From: Austropuccinia psidii
Lineage: Eukaryota > Basidiomycota > Pucciniomycetes > Pucciniales > Sphaerophragmiaceae
NCBI GenBank assembly: GCA_023105745.1
Contig: JALGQZ010000012.1
Span: 44,037,763-44,101,762 of the forward strand
Length of the DNA stretch: 64,000 bases
Direction: 5' to 3'
The notes under the pieces: model-generated
Told to the model about the DNA's origin: nothing
Database searches by the model: none
Seen by the model: only the letters and a program-made list of their open reading frames with translations
Translations under genes and position numbers: made by a program
Part shown: piece after piece, positions 1 through 13,093 of the stretch
Layout: every line of letters starts with the position of its first letter
How positions within the stretch are numbered: the first letter of the stretch is position 1

Positions 1-2853
1 ATGAAACTGGGAGTTCTTAGAAAAGTTGGGCACAATGAGGAAGTTGAAGTCGCAACTCCAGTAATCATTCCTTGGCATAATGATAAGTCAAGGATGGTTG
101 GTGATTTTAGAGCACTGAATACCTATACTATTCCAGACAGGTATCCAATCCCTAGAATTCATGAGACTTTGACTCAATTATCCAAAGCAAGATTCATCAC
201 TTCTATGGATGCTCTAAAAGGCTTTCACCAGAATGTTTTGACACCTCATGCTAGGAAATTATTGAGAATAATTGCTCATTGTGGTATTTATGAATATTTG
301 AGGATGCCTTTTGGTATTAAAAATGCACCCTCTCATTACCAAAGAATGATGAATACTATCTTCCCACATGAATTATCAGAGGAATGGTTAATCATTTATA
401 TTGATGACATTATCATTTGTTCAGAAACCTGGCAATTACATTTAGAGAGACTTTAATTAGTACTTAAGAAAATTCTACAAGTGAACATGAAGATTTCTCT
501 TAAAAAATGTAATTTTGGGTTTCATGAGTTAAAAGCTCTAGGACATGTAGTCTCAGGACTAAGCCTTGGTGTTGATAAAAACAAAGTGGCTGCAGTTTTA
601 CTGAAACAAATGCCCCAGAACAAAAAAGAAATGATGTCTTTCTTAGGGTTTGCCAGTTATTACAGTAAACACCTTAAAGATTTTGCAATCCATGCCAGAT
701 CATTGTACAGAATTTGTGATCAACAAACTGTTTTTGAAATGACACAGGAGAGAATTCAAGCATATGATAAAATCAAGTACGCCTTGACCAATGCACCATT
801 ATTATTGATGCCAGATTGGAAAATTCCTTTCAAGCTGTATATTGATGCATGTGGTGATGGTTTAGGAGCTGCTCTTCATCAAGTTCAAATTGTCAATGAC
901 AAGCCTTATGAAGGTCCAATTTGTTTCATTTCAAGACAAATTAAACCTACTGAGGCCAGTTATGGAGCTAGCCAAATGGAGTGCCTTTGCCTTGTTTGGG
1001 CTCTGGAAAAACTTCATTACTATCTTGATGGTAGTGTGTTTGAAGTAATTACTGATTGTAATGCAGTTAAATCACTTCTTAACATGAAAACTCCAAAAAG
1101 ACACATGTTAAGATGGCAGATTGCTATACAGGAGTATAGAGGCAATATGACCATAGTACATAAAGCCGGAAATATTCATAAGAATGCTGATGGCTTGAGC
1201 AGATGGGCATTACCAAATACACCTGATAATCCTGCCTATGTTCCTACAAGTGCAGAACCTCAAACTCCAATTGAAGGAATTAATATCACAGATGTTGGAA
1301 CAGAATTCCTTGAAGAAGTTAGGGAAAGCTACAAGCAAGATAAGAATTGTCATATTCTTACTGCTCTACTTGACAAAGATTGTAAAGATGCAGCATTGGC
1401 TAATTCTCTGGATGATATTTGGAAAACATCTTATGATAATGGAAGATTGCATTTGTTTGATGGTATACTATATCATAGATCTAAACATACATGTGTCATG
1501 GTCCTATGTAGTAGGATGTTGATTAACACAATACTACTAGAATGCCATGATAACATTTATTCTGGACATCTGTCTGAAGACAGAACAATGGAAAGAATTA
1601 AGACATGTGCCTGGTGGCCATCTTGGAGAAAAGATGTCATTGAGTACTGTCATAGTTGTGATAGATGCCAGAAAGCCAATAAAGCTACTGGTAAAAGATT
1701 TGGTCTGATGATCCATATCCAAGAACCAAGTACCCCATGGGAAGTGGTTCACATGGATTGGGTAACTGCATTACCACCTGGGGGTGATAAAAGTTACAAT
1801 GCATGTCTTGTTATTGTAGACAGATATAGCAAAACACCAATCTTTTTACCATGTCACAAAGATGACACAGCTACGGATACAGCTCTTTTAATCTGGAATA
1901 GAGTAATATCCCATACTGGTCTCTTTAAAAACATCATTAGTGACAGAGACCCAAAATTTACATCAGCCTTATGGACTAATTTACATAAGCTTTTGGGTAC
2001 AAAATTATCATTCTCAACAGCATACCATCCACAAACAGATGGGTTAGCAGAAAGAATGATTCAAACCCTTGAGGACATGATCAGAAGATTTTGTGCTTAT
2101 GGCCTGGAGTTTAAAGATTCTGATGGCTTTACCCACGATTGGTGTACTCTTATACCACCATTGGAATTACCCTACAAGACCTCCATCCATGCTTCAACAG
2201 GCAAGACCCCTGCAATGCTGGAAAAAGGATGGAACCCCAAACTTCCAGTTGATACTTTGAAGAAAGATCTGGTTGACATTCATCCAACTGCTTCAAGCTT
2301 TAAGCTATTGCTTGATAAAGTAAGGCATCATGCAAATCAAAGCATAAATGATGCCTTTGAATATGCTAAGCAGAAATGGGATAAAAGTCATAAGACCCCA
2401 GAATTCAAAGTAGGGGACTTAATACTAGTTTCAACCTTGAACTTCAATAATATTAAAGGTCCAAAGAAATTGAAAGATTCCTTTGCAGGACCATTTATTA
2501 TTAAAGCCCTTCATGGGACAAATTCAGTACAAGTAGAACTGTCAGGAGAACTGGAAAATAAACATCCAACATTCCCTGTCAGTCTAGTAAAGCATTACAC
2601 TTCAAGTGACAAGGAATCATTTCCTTTAAGAAATGAAACACCCTTAGAAGTACCCCCACTGGACCTAAGTGAGGAGAAAAAAGTACTGAAAGTCTTGAAA
2701 GAAAGAAGACTTAGGGGAAAAAATGAAAGAGAATACTTGGTCAGGTATAAAAATCCACAACATGAAGATGAATGCATTGTAGAAAACAAAATACCTGATT
2801 CCCAAAGGTTTCTCAGAAGATTCAGACATGAGAGAAGACCAATTTCTCAATAA
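1..2853 (+). pseudogene. pol: Element A: Ty3/Gypsy pol (RT-RNase H-integrase-chromodomain), 5' end outside window
   Basis: One frame runs from the window edge to 2853 and is broken only by a TAA at 454-456, so it is nearly intact. Seen in order: RT with MPFGIKNAPSHYQ and the catalytic YIDD box (about 394-405); RNase H with DACGDGLG (about 844-867), [11 protein letters not shown] and NADGLSRW; integrase zinc finger ending CHSCDRC (about 1651-1671); catalytic core [11 protein letters not shown] (about 1753), SDRDPKF (about 1939) and [11 protein letters not shown] (about 2023-2055); a GPF box near 2488; and a chromodomain-like end YLVRYKN...[10 protein letters not shown] (about 2734-2841). These would copy the element RNA into DNA and integrate it. 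The ATG at base 1 is not the real start, because homology continues to the left. The stop lies where a relative has an acidic residue. RT family assignment is certain; activity is unlikely with the stop. Confidence 0.93.
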
Positions 2854-2976
2854 AAAGTTTGAATTGTGTGCTTTACATACTTGAAAGTATAAGTAGAGAG
2901 GTTGGACAGTGGATTGTACCCCCCCAAATAACTTGGGGGTACACTACAAAAGAAAAATTGTGGTACAATTTTTTTT

Positions 2977-2988
2977 GGTGGTAGGGAA
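2977..2988 (+). other. Polypurine tract of element A
   Basis: A purine-rich run, GGTGGTAGGGAA, follows a T-tract and directly precedes the TGTGAGCC start of the 3' LTR. This is where plus-strand DNA synthesis is primed in LTR elements. The same arrangement lies beside the 3' LTRs of G (40751-40764) and, on the other strand, of B, C and E. Confidence 0.75.
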
Positions 2989-5129
2989 TGTGAGCCTGTG
3001 AGGTATGTATGACATACCCATAAGGCCACAAATGATTTTATAAACAGTTAATTTTGTCTTAAACAGACTTTTTAGTTGAATTTAAAATAAAAAATAATAA
3101 AAAATAAGTATAAATTTTTTTTGGATAAACAAAGTTATAAATATTATGTCATTTTTGGATTCTAAACCAAAAATAACCTAGGGTACACCCATAGGGTGTT
3201 ATACCCAAAACCACTTATTTTTTATGTTATTTGAAGATTTAAGAATCTCACAGTACCAATGTAACTTTTTTAACATTTTTTTAAAATTGTTAAATTTAAG
3301 CTTAATTAAGCTTAAATTTAAAGTTGCATAAGGTTTATGCAAACTTACCAAAATTTTAGTTAAAATTGAGGTGTGGTGTATATTTACTGAATTGGCTAAG
3401 GATTTACCATACAGAATTTAAATCCTGCGTGAGCTCAATTTAAAAGGGTTTAAGGCCATAGTATGGCTTTAAATAAATAAAAGGGCAAAATCCACGCAGA
3501 AAGGTGGGACAAAGGAAAAAGACCAAATAGAGCTGGGGTACCCAACTTTTTGGATCTGAAAGGATTAAATTAAGGTTGTCCACCTGTATTGGAGGATTTT
3601 CAACCTTATTTAAATTTGAATATTAGACTTTGATCCAACCTTAAGGTTTAAACTGGTTTTATCCCAATTTGGACAGGAATTTCAAGCTGCCAAAGGGTAA
3701 ATCCCAATATGCAGGCTTGAAATCAAGGTTTTAAGAACTGTCAGAGCTTAATTAAGCTTAAAAACCTTAAATAAGCTTAAAACTTTAAAGTTTCAAGCAT
3801 TAAAACCTTATCAGAACTTAAGGTTTGGTGTGTTTTGCTATTTTACGTGGAAAAATAGCAATAACTTCAAAAATTCATTAAAAATCCAATTCTTAATGGA
3901 TTTGCTTGAAAATTTCACACAACTTAGAATTTAATATTATCAATATATAAATTAAATTTTAAGTATGTTTTATAAATAAACTTCCTGGGTAATTAGCCTG
4001 TAAATTTACTCTTTTAATTAAACTCAAAGAAATTTATGATTTCTTTAAAAATTAATTAAAAATTGAGTTTAAGAGATTTCTACTTGAAACTCTATTTTTA
4101 AGTTGTTCAGGTGATGAACTTTAATATAAATAAGTTTATTTATATTAAAAACTTAAAATAATTAGTTTAAATGAGGATTAAAGTTACATGGAGTGAAGAA
4201 TAACACTGGTAACTTTAAATTGGAATTAAAAATAAGTTGCCTTAAGTTAAGAACTTTATTTTTAGGCATGGGTTTTCAGTTTTGACCTGAGCACGCCCTC
4301 TATATTCATTATGAATCATGAGAGCTGCTCTGAAGACATAAAAAGAGTCTTTTCATCACTGTTTTTGTCCATCATTCATTATCAATCCAATCATATTAGA
4401 AATTTAAACAGGTAAAGTTTTATTAAATATAAAATCTTATTATTAAAAGTAATTCTTAAGTTATTTTTATTCTTTATTTATTAAAATTAAAGAATTGAAG
4501 TCATATAATTTAGATTATTGTTGTAATCACCAATAATATATTTTATTGTATAAAATTATCATTTTAAATATCTTTTAAAATCCACAAATTCCTCTCAAAA
4601 ACTCTTTAATCATAATTTATATCATAAAAAGTTGTTTTATGTTTAAATTTATTGATTTTTGACGTGTTTTCTTAGCTTATAGCCTTTATTCAGTATAATA
4701 ACTGTTGTATTAGACTTGTTGTATTAAATAAATCTTATAAGTAAGTTTTCTTTAAAGTTCTATATTTTTTTTATCTAAATATCAGTTTTTTTATATAGAA
4801 TTTTTATTCTGCAAGAATTATTTCTGCACAGTGTGTGTTTAATTCTTTTTATAAATAATATTTATATTATTTAATATTCATATTTTCCACGTGTAATTGT
4901 CTCATTAAGAGCTTTACACTTCTTATTGTTATAACTGTCAGTGACTATAACAATAATAGAATAATTATAATTTATTATAATTATTATTTTTTATATATGA
5001 TTATTTTTTAATAATTATATTTAAATTTGTGGTTATAATATTTTATTATATTATATTTTTCTACTGAGGACAGTCATAGTACTCTTGATATTGTTACTAT
5101 TATCAAGAGTTTCATAGACAAACCTTACA
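2989..5129 (+). repeat. 3' LTR of element A (2.14 kb)
   Basis: It starts TGTGAGCC just after the polypurine tract and ends CTTACA at 5129. Both ends were fixed by comparison with the inverted copy at 52731-54908, which has exact target duplications. It is AT-rich and long for a fungal LTR. It contains a perfect 32-bp palindrome at 3290-3321. It holds no credible ORF. The 5' LTR and the left target duplication lie outside the window, so the expected duplicate of the next five bases (TCACC) cannot be checked. Confidence 0.88.
3290..3321. repeat. Perfect 32-bp palindrome in the A-type LTR
   Basis: Two 16-bp arms (left TTAAATTTAAGCTTAA) meet without a spacer. The solo copy keeps the same structure at 54578-54609 with 14-bp arms and a 4-base loop. 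Retention in both copies suggests a cruciform or RNA hairpin with a role, but AT-rich low complexity makes chance palindromes easier. Confidence 0.8.
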
Positions 5130-8100
5130 TCACCACTTGTACCTTTGATTAAAACTGGATCCATATTTCCCAAGAACCCTTCCAGCTTAACTCATCAGAA
5201 TTTAACCACCCCAACACTTTCTTTGGCTTCTGAATTCAAAAATCCTCCACAGATCTCTCAAAACTCTTTGCTCATTTTTCCCCAATTCAAGCATCTTCCA
5301 ACTGGTGCTCCACAAGAAGAATACACAAATCAACCGTGCCTACCAAATGTTTATGTTCCTAAGTCCAAATATGCACCTTTTCAAGCCTCATCTAATATTC
5401 CACTGGTTCCTAAAAGTCTTTTTGAAAGTAAGTAATCATCCTTTTAAAGTACAAATCAAGCATAAAAACCATAATTCTTGAACAGACCTAGTTATCAAGA
5501 CACTTTCTGGAGGTCCCATGAGAAGGATCACACAATTCCAAACCCAAATTACAGCAAATGAAGATCATAAAAATGCCCTTCAAAATATTCATTTTGAAAT
5601 ATATTACCAAATTATTAGGGTATAAGGTTCCCCTTGTACCTGTTACTGGTAAACTCCTCACAACAGATATTGAGACTGTTCTTATGAGGGTAAAAAACAG
5701 TGAGTGAATGTTAAAATAGTTAAATAATTACCAGTTTACCAAAATTTGAGATCAGCCAATATTGTTTTGGGTTATGGTGAAGATGCTTTTGTTGGTGATC
5801 AAATAAGAGACCACAGCCTCATCAATAAATCAGAAAAAATTGAAGTAACATCAAGGTCAGATACAAGTGATGTCATAAAATCCATATTGGAGCCCCTTCA
5901 CATACTTGTCATGACTTGCTTGCCAAGATTAAAAGGGGTAATTCAGGATATTTCAATGTTTATTGGACACCAGGAGCTCCTCAATACCTCTTACCCATTA
6001 GGAAATATGGATACTACTTCCAAAATGGCCTTCATTATGGTTCACAAAATCTTCCCACTTCTTCTTGATGGCACATCAGTAACAAGAAGATTTCCTGACA
6101 AAAAAAGGTCAAAGATCAAGGAAAACCAAAGTTATGATGAATACAAATCATATCAGGGTGGAAGAAAAATAGTACATGACTAAATTACTGCAGAAATGGC
6201 TGGAATTATGTCCATTTCATATGATTCAAAAGATGGACTTATACCAAATGATAATCACACTGTCAATAGGGCTTATCATCACAGACCAAAGATGATGGCA
6301 GCAATCTCAAACCTCCTTCTTCTGGGTCCAGTTTTGATGTTTATATGCTTAACTGATAAAAAGAACTACCCAATTTGGAAGTCTTTGGTGGGACTTCAAC
6401 TTAGAAAAGAGCTCATTGAATCTAATCTTAAGACTCCACCTCAAGCCCCCCAATGTAAATTTTTGGTAACCTTGGAGTTCATTCTATAAAACCACTTGGC
6501 AGAATGGGATTTGATGGTCTCTCAGGAAATATTGATTGGGAAAATGTATTTATTTATACCATAAAGAATTTTCAGTTAGTAGACTAGGAGATGTTTTGAT
6601 TGAGGATTTGGAGTTATCCTATCATTGTGAGCAAGAAAAAAGTCCTATTTTAAATTCAATGCACCCCTTACTAGGAAGAATATCAAGGTTCAGTGTCAAA
6701 GACTTTGAGTATATCCCCTCTAGCTCTAAAATTCTATTATACTATGTGTAAAGTTGTGTTATTATCTTGATATAGGATTATTTCAAGTTGTATTTTGAAT
6801 GAAATGTGCTTTTTTGTATCACAAATAGTAATTAAAAAACATTAAATGAGTAACAAATATTACATATTGAGTTCATTAGAATATCACCAAATTTATTCAA
6901 AAAATAATTACCAAAACCCTACCCAACAGGTTTTTTAAGAAAGGCCAAATAACATCCTTTATTCCTAAATATTTTCCCAGTGTTATAATAAATTTATATT
7001 CAATAAAATTTGGAGCTCATTTCTCATAATAAGAGGATTACAATAAATAAAACTACAATTGATATATGAGATTCTCTCATAATTTAACTCAGCAATCATT
7101 TCAAAAACGTCCTTTGATACTTTTGAAAATTCTGAATATACTGGTTCATCATACCAAATTCCCCACCTCAACTAGAATAATAAACAAAGAAGTTTCACAG
7201 TACCTTCCGAGCTCAAATAATCAATTCTTTCTGTACCTGAGGGATTTCATTAAAAGGCTCCTTGGAATTGCCCCTCATGCATCTCCACTACCAGAACCAC
7301 CTTCAGAGCAGCTTATCTCCATTTTAATTCAATCAACTACTGAAGAAGTAGTTTCAAATGAAGATTTCTTTGAGATAACATCTTCAGATACAAGCTATTA
7401 TGGAGGAATAAAGTAAATTCCAGGGATACACAAATATCAATGCACTTCTGAGCTCTTCAACTATGGAATTCAAAAATATTCTTCCCAACTGAACATCAAA
7501 CCCATCACAACATGTGACAATACAATACTTGGAGTTATTACAAAGAACTTCCTTCATGAATTTAATGTAGGATCTTTCAAAAATTATGCCCTTGATCCAT
7601 ATCAATGTCAGAATGAAACAGTAATCAGAATTTCTAAAACATTGCTGAAAGGACAAAAACAATTCTAGGAAGCCAAAAATACCCAGGAAGACAAGGAAAA
7701 AGCATCATGTAAAATCACAGGTATGTAATTATTCAACAGGCATAGGAATAGGAACAATCAAATTATGACTGATCCAATCATCTGAAAGTTATTTAAACAT
7801 AGAGTCTTAACATCAAAAATTCACCTTGGACAAGAAATACCCTCAAAAATTCTTCCCACTGCTGACTGTTGCTCTGAGACTGAAGAGGATCCTGAGGGAA
7901 AGTATTTTTCAAAAATAATTAACTGGTGGACTGAGGCATTCAACCTCCTTTTAAATGGCTTGGATTTCCATTCCTTAAGCTACTTATATGAAGTTAAGAA
8001 TAAAAAAAATTCTGAAAGAAGTATTTAATACAACAAAAAAGAAGTAAAAAACACCACAGAAACTCAAGCATGCCCATCATTGCCATCAAAAGTTTATACA

Positions 8101-8329
8101 AATTCTTATAAAAACTCAATATCCAATACTGAACAAATATTCATGAATACTCAGCCACCATGGGATGATCTTTATTGCAAGGCTTAAAATATTACTCTTG
8201 ATACCTAAATTGAGCTGGAACCAATCTCTAGTAATTAATAAACATGGAAAAGATCCATTTCCTCTTGGTTCAACTACTGACTTTTCTAAATATGGTTACA
8301 AATGGAAATTCTCAGATCATTCTGGATAA
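5130..8329 (+). pseudogene. Decayed multi-exon gene of unknown function, left end cut by the A LTR
   Basis: I do not recognise this gene. Long coding-like stretches follow one another on one strand: 5130-5428 (Ser/Pro/Gln-rich, ending at a GTAAGT donor), about 5487-5622, 5617-5706, 5746-6489 (open except TAA at 6181-6183), about 6463-6579, 6590-6751, then 7066 to about 7720 (TAA at 7414-7416 and one TAG) ending at a GTATGT donor. More follow from about 7738, including the phrase INWWTEAFNLLLNGL, to a stop at 8327-8329. Frame changes between stretches have no clear splice sites, so frameshifts are likely. The first exon is open back to the LTR boundary, suggesting insertion of A into the gene. 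It could be a host gene or an unfamiliar mobile element; NYPIWKSLVGLQL near 6370 faintly recalls copia Gag. Confidence 0.45.
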
Positions 8330-10764
8330 TAATAGAGGTATTCTTGGATTAACATTCTTAAATACTTTATAAGATGGAATTTTGTGATAATTGAGTCCTT
8401 TTCAAATAAAAAATAAATTGTTTTTCTTATACATTGAAGGGGAATAGAAAATTTCATACATCAATTTCTGTCTTATCATGATCATAAAACCAATTCATCT
8501 CTAACAAAGTGGCAAATTACATCTTTTTTCAGATAAGAATGTTTTTTGTTTTGCATCAAATTGATTGATCCAAACTTCATTACCAAAATTTCATTTTAAC
8601 AAGTCCCCTATATTTTTGAGCTTTACTTATCAGAAGAGAATTTTTAAATTGACTATTGTGTGTTAAAAAATGACTTGAATCTTTCGTAGTGGCTAAAGAA
8701 TTCTTTATTTTTATCATAAAATACAGGGAATTGCCAAATGGTCAATAGAATATATGATGTATCAATCGATAAGCTATATAATAGAGATACAGGTTTCAAA
8801 CATTCAAAATAATGTGATCATTTCTTAACATAATTCTTAATAATTCAACTAATTCCCAGATTTTGAAATTCAAGCACCTAAATCAGAAAATTAGAGCCTT
8901 TGCACATCCTTCATATTCATTTTCATGAAGACAAATCAAGGAAACAATAGAGTTTGGCTTATTGATTATTAGGAGTAATGAGGAGCCATAATCTTTTTAC
9001 TTAACACAGTTAAATTTGTAGACCACTTAAACTGCATTGTATAAAATAAAAAAATGGTTAAATGATCATTTCAATAAAATAATTGATTGAAATTTGGAAA
9101 TAGATAATGGTCCAAAATAATGTTTTATTATATTACAGAATTGTCAAATGCTCTTGGGAGGCTTATTTACGTATATGGAGATTTTAAAAATTGAAAACCT
9201 GAAGTTTATCATATCATTTTGATTTGAAAGCTTTCAATGCAGTTATAAAGTATTCAATTAGACTGAATATATCATTCTAAATGTGTAAAATTCATTATCA
9301 AATTTGAATAAAAAAATTAAAGATAATTCAATTTAAATCTGATATTCAGACTTAAATGATTTAATAAATTTTTTTATTTTACATTCATTTGAAACTTCAC
9401 ATTCCCAAAAAGTAGATACATAAAAGTTGAAATTATTTCATATTTACCAATATTCAAAAAGAAAATTGAATCCATTTCCTTCCTCAATTTTAACAAAAAA
9501 ATTCAAAATTCTTACTTTTCACAATTTTTCTCATGTTGTCATTATTCAATATTGATTTAATGTCTGCTTATCCTTTTTACCTTCTCTTGACATTCTGTTG
9601 TTATATTAAATTTTTTCGAATCACGTTATATATCTTTGAAAATATTCAATTTAAAATTGAAAATAGATTTCAAAGTAGCCAAATATATACCATGTTATAA
9701 ATCTAATATAATTCTAATGAAAGAAATATTTTGAGGAAATAAAGAGTTGATATCTTTTGATGATTAATGGAAGGAGAATAATCAAAAAAAGCATTAAAAT
9801 GAGGAAAATAAGAAATAATTGCATATTTGATATAACTGGAAAATCTCTTTCAAACAAAATAGGAAATATTTTTTTATAATTTGAAGTTTATGATACATCT
9901 ATGATATCAAGAGTTAAATGTATTTCAATATTGTGATCAAATTATAATAGAGTTAAGGATTGAGTGTGGAAGGGGATAGAGGGGGTAGAGGCAGAAAAAT
10001 GGAAGGACAAAAGTAACAATTCCAAAGGCAGCCTATAAGACTTATTCCTGATTTTCTAATCTGAAATACTCAAAAATAAGAAGCATAATGTCAAAATAAA
10101 AGATGAAAATTAGTTACATTAATGCTTAAGCTATGAATAGTGTGAATTTTCACCTTTGAGGTTGGTTACTTGAAGATGATTTCCCTGAAATTTTTGAAGT
10201 ATTATAACAAGCTATGGTCATTTCTCAATACAATTTAGTCAATGGAGTCATATAAAATAAGTAGAGTAAAAGCTACAATACTCTTCAAAAATTGTATAGA
10301 TCTATTATCAACCTTTTTTCATTGAGGCATACACCTTCTGGTATTACCCTTCAAGAAAATTCATTATCAAGCTTGTATGAATCTTGCATTTTGGATTTTG
10401 TCTTCTCAAGTCAGATACCTTATTTATGTTCAATAGAGAATTGAAATATTTGGGTATGGTTATTAGATCACAAAAAAACAGAAAGTCCAATTTGAGAATA
10501 GGTGTTTTCATCAAAAATCTGAAATTATAAGAATTTTTCTATATGCTGGAGTTTCAAGGCTGAAATAAGCAGGTGGTTCAAAGGAGGTAAGGAATTCAAA
10601 AAAATATGTTTATATTTTCTTGATATTTCTATAATCTTCTTGTGGCTGAGAAGTTATAATAATTTGTCTTAACAGAGATAGTCATGGTTCAACAGATTTC
10701 AGAAGAACAGTCAAAGCCAAGCCTGAGCTGGGCTCAGGCTGAATTCCAAAGGGTGCACCTGCTG
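8330..10764. other. AT-rich interval without a recognisable gene
   Basis: I found no ORF with recognisable content on either strand, no RNA gene and no LTR ends. The only clear structure is the inverted repeat at 10720-10740, close to the end of the next LTR. Confidence 0.6.
10720..10740. repeat. Perfect 9-bp inverted repeat with 3-base loop
   Basis: AGCCTGAGC and GCTCAGGCT flank TGG. It is GC-rich in very AT-rich surroundings and lies 24 bases left of the element B LTR end. No U-tract follows, so a terminator is not supported. Confidence 0.7.
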
Positions 10765-13093
10765 TGTAAGGTTTGACTATGAAATAATAAGTAAAAATTA
10801 CTGATATTTTCCTTGTTCTATTCTGAATTTCCTTATTAAAATTGAATAATAAGATACAAGATCATTATATATATAAAAAATTACTATAATTGTGGTGTAA
10901 AATATTTATATTATTAAATGAATATAATAATATAAATTCTATATTAAAAAAATTAATATAAAAAATTAAAATATTAATATAAGATAATTAATGTATTTAT
11001 GACACTTTATTATTGTTACAAACAAATATTAAAGATGTAAGAAACTGTTTTTCAATAATAAAAAACAATTATAACAATTATATTACTAATATTAAGGTTA
11101 TGAATTAATATAATTACTATTTATATTAATTTAAGAATTATTTATAAATATAATAATAAAGAGAAAATAACCTACTTTAAGAACTTTATGTAATCATTTT
11201 GAATACTTTTATGCTAAAAAATGTAAATTCAACTTATGTAAATTTAATTTACAATGAAAATTGAAAAAAATTACAAATATTCTTGTTTTTGTGTTGAATT
11301 AGAGATTTCTAGATAAATTTAACAAAAAGAATTAAAATTTGATTTAATAAAGTCAAAATTAATGATTATAATAAAGGTGAACTTTGTTTTTTTAATATAT
11401 ATAATAGTGTCATATAAAAAGAAGGAAGCTTTTACCTTTGGTTTTAATAATTAAATGTTTTTTGTTTTGTCTGGGGGAAATAGAGTAAAAAGAGCTCTAT
11501 TTATAGTAAAATCCTCCCTCCTAGATGCCAAAAGGCTTAATGTAGACATCTAACGATGTTTTTGGCTGGAATAGATCAGTATTTTAAGGTTTGTAATGAT
11601 TAAATCATAATTGAACCATCTTATCTCAATATTCTTGTTTTTACGTGGGATTAGAGATTTGTAAAGAAATTTAACAAAAAAAATTAAAATTTGATTTAAT
11701 AACATCAAAATAAATGATTATAATAAACAGGAACTTGATTCTTTGAATATATAATACTTTTATATAAAAAGAAGAAAGTGTTTACCTTTGGTTTTCATAA
11801 TTTAATGTTTTTTTGTTGTGTCTGGGGGGGAAAGAGTAAAAAGAGGTCTATTTGTAGTGAAATCCTCCCTCCTAGAGTCCAACAGGCTTATAGTAGACTC
11901 AAAAGGATGGTTTCCACTGGAATTGATCAGTATTTTAAAGTTTAGTGATGACTACATCATAATTAAACCATATTATCTCATTATTACGCCATTAGTTAGA
12001 GTTATCTCTATACCTCCAAGTCTGATGACATCATAGGCTTGGCAGAAGCCTAGAATTTGTGGATTTTCTTAGTATTAGTCATAATCTAAATTATTCACCA
12101 TTTTATCATTTATATGACTTTTAAATGTAAAATAAGACTACAGTGAGTGATCATAAATGATCAATTTGAAGCTTAAACTATGATCATTAAAAACATTGAG
12201 TTTATACATCCTACAGAAAACAAGAGAGTTAATTCTGATATCTTAGCATTTCATTACTCAACTTCCAAGAAAATTTCATTACATCACCAAAACTCCATTT
12301 TTGATGATTTTTCTTGTAGCTCATCTATTCTGTTGAAATTTACTATTTAAACTTCAAACAATTATTTCAGGGGGTTTTACATTGAATATAATGATAAAGA
12401 AATACATAATTCTTCACATATTAGCTTGTAGAGCCTTCATATCCAATGATTTTTAAGCTTGGACCATTTTCACAACAAAGTGGTCAACAGCTATAGCAAT
12501 TTTATTCAATAAACCATTACAAGTTATAACCTTGTTTAAAACTTTTCAAAGAAATTTCATATCTAAATTTTACAGTAATTATGTGTGAACTTAATTTTTG
12601 GTCCAACTCTCTATCATGTATATTTCAAGAGATAGAAGCTAAAAACCATGAATATATGCACTGATCATTCAAGTGCATATATTCTGATTATTTCCTTAAG
12701 TATTGACTTTACATATATGACATATAAATTGTTTATGTGTAGTTTTTCATGGGGAAACCAATGGTGCAGTTTATTAAGCATGTTGTTCCATTGGCCTCTG
12801 AGATAGACAAGAATTTATGCCTTTTTATCACATTTTTATTTATTGCACAGAAAGTATTCTCTTTACAGATATGACATAAAAATGTTATATGTGTATTTTA
12901 CCCTTAGGAATCTAATGGTAGAATGTATTTCACATGTTTATTCATTATATTTTGAGTCAATCAATAACTTATGCCTAGTTATGGCATTTTTACCTATTTT
13001 AAGATAATATTTTTAATTCTTATTATTATAATAATTATCATAAGGTCATTTTGTGACCTTGTTAGATATTTGGTCATATCTCAAATTCTCACA
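10765..13093 (-). repeat. 3' LTR of element B (2.33 kb)
   Basis: Read on the minus strand it begins TGTGAG at 13093, directly after a purine tract (13094-13110 region), and ends CTTACA at 10765. It has the same terminal words as the A, C and G LTRs but a different interior. Its extra length comes partly from a 352-bp internal tandem duplication. The five bases to its left are TGCTG; the other end of B is lost, so no target duplication can be checked. Confidence 0.8.
11278..11981. repeat. 352-bp tandem duplication inside the B LTR
   Basis: The unit starting TATTCTTGTTTTT at 11278 recurs at 11630, and the two units align along their whole length. They share the block around TTTACCTTTGGTTTT, the run before a G-rich stretch, and CCTCCCTCCTAGA. 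They have diverged at many sites, so the duplication is old. A 72-codon ORF here is only a by-product. Confidence 0.85.

Noticed and set aside
6340..6450. Copia-type Gag from the NYPIWKSLVGLQL phrase
   Set aside because: Only a loose resemblance over about 25 residues; the surrounding sequence has no zinc knuckle, integrase or RT.
10720..10740. Rho-independent type terminator
   Set aside because: No following T-tract and a eukaryotic context.
11818..12036. Small plus-strand ORF in the B LTR
   Set aside because: It falls in one unit of the 352-bp duplication and is broken in the other; no conserved content.
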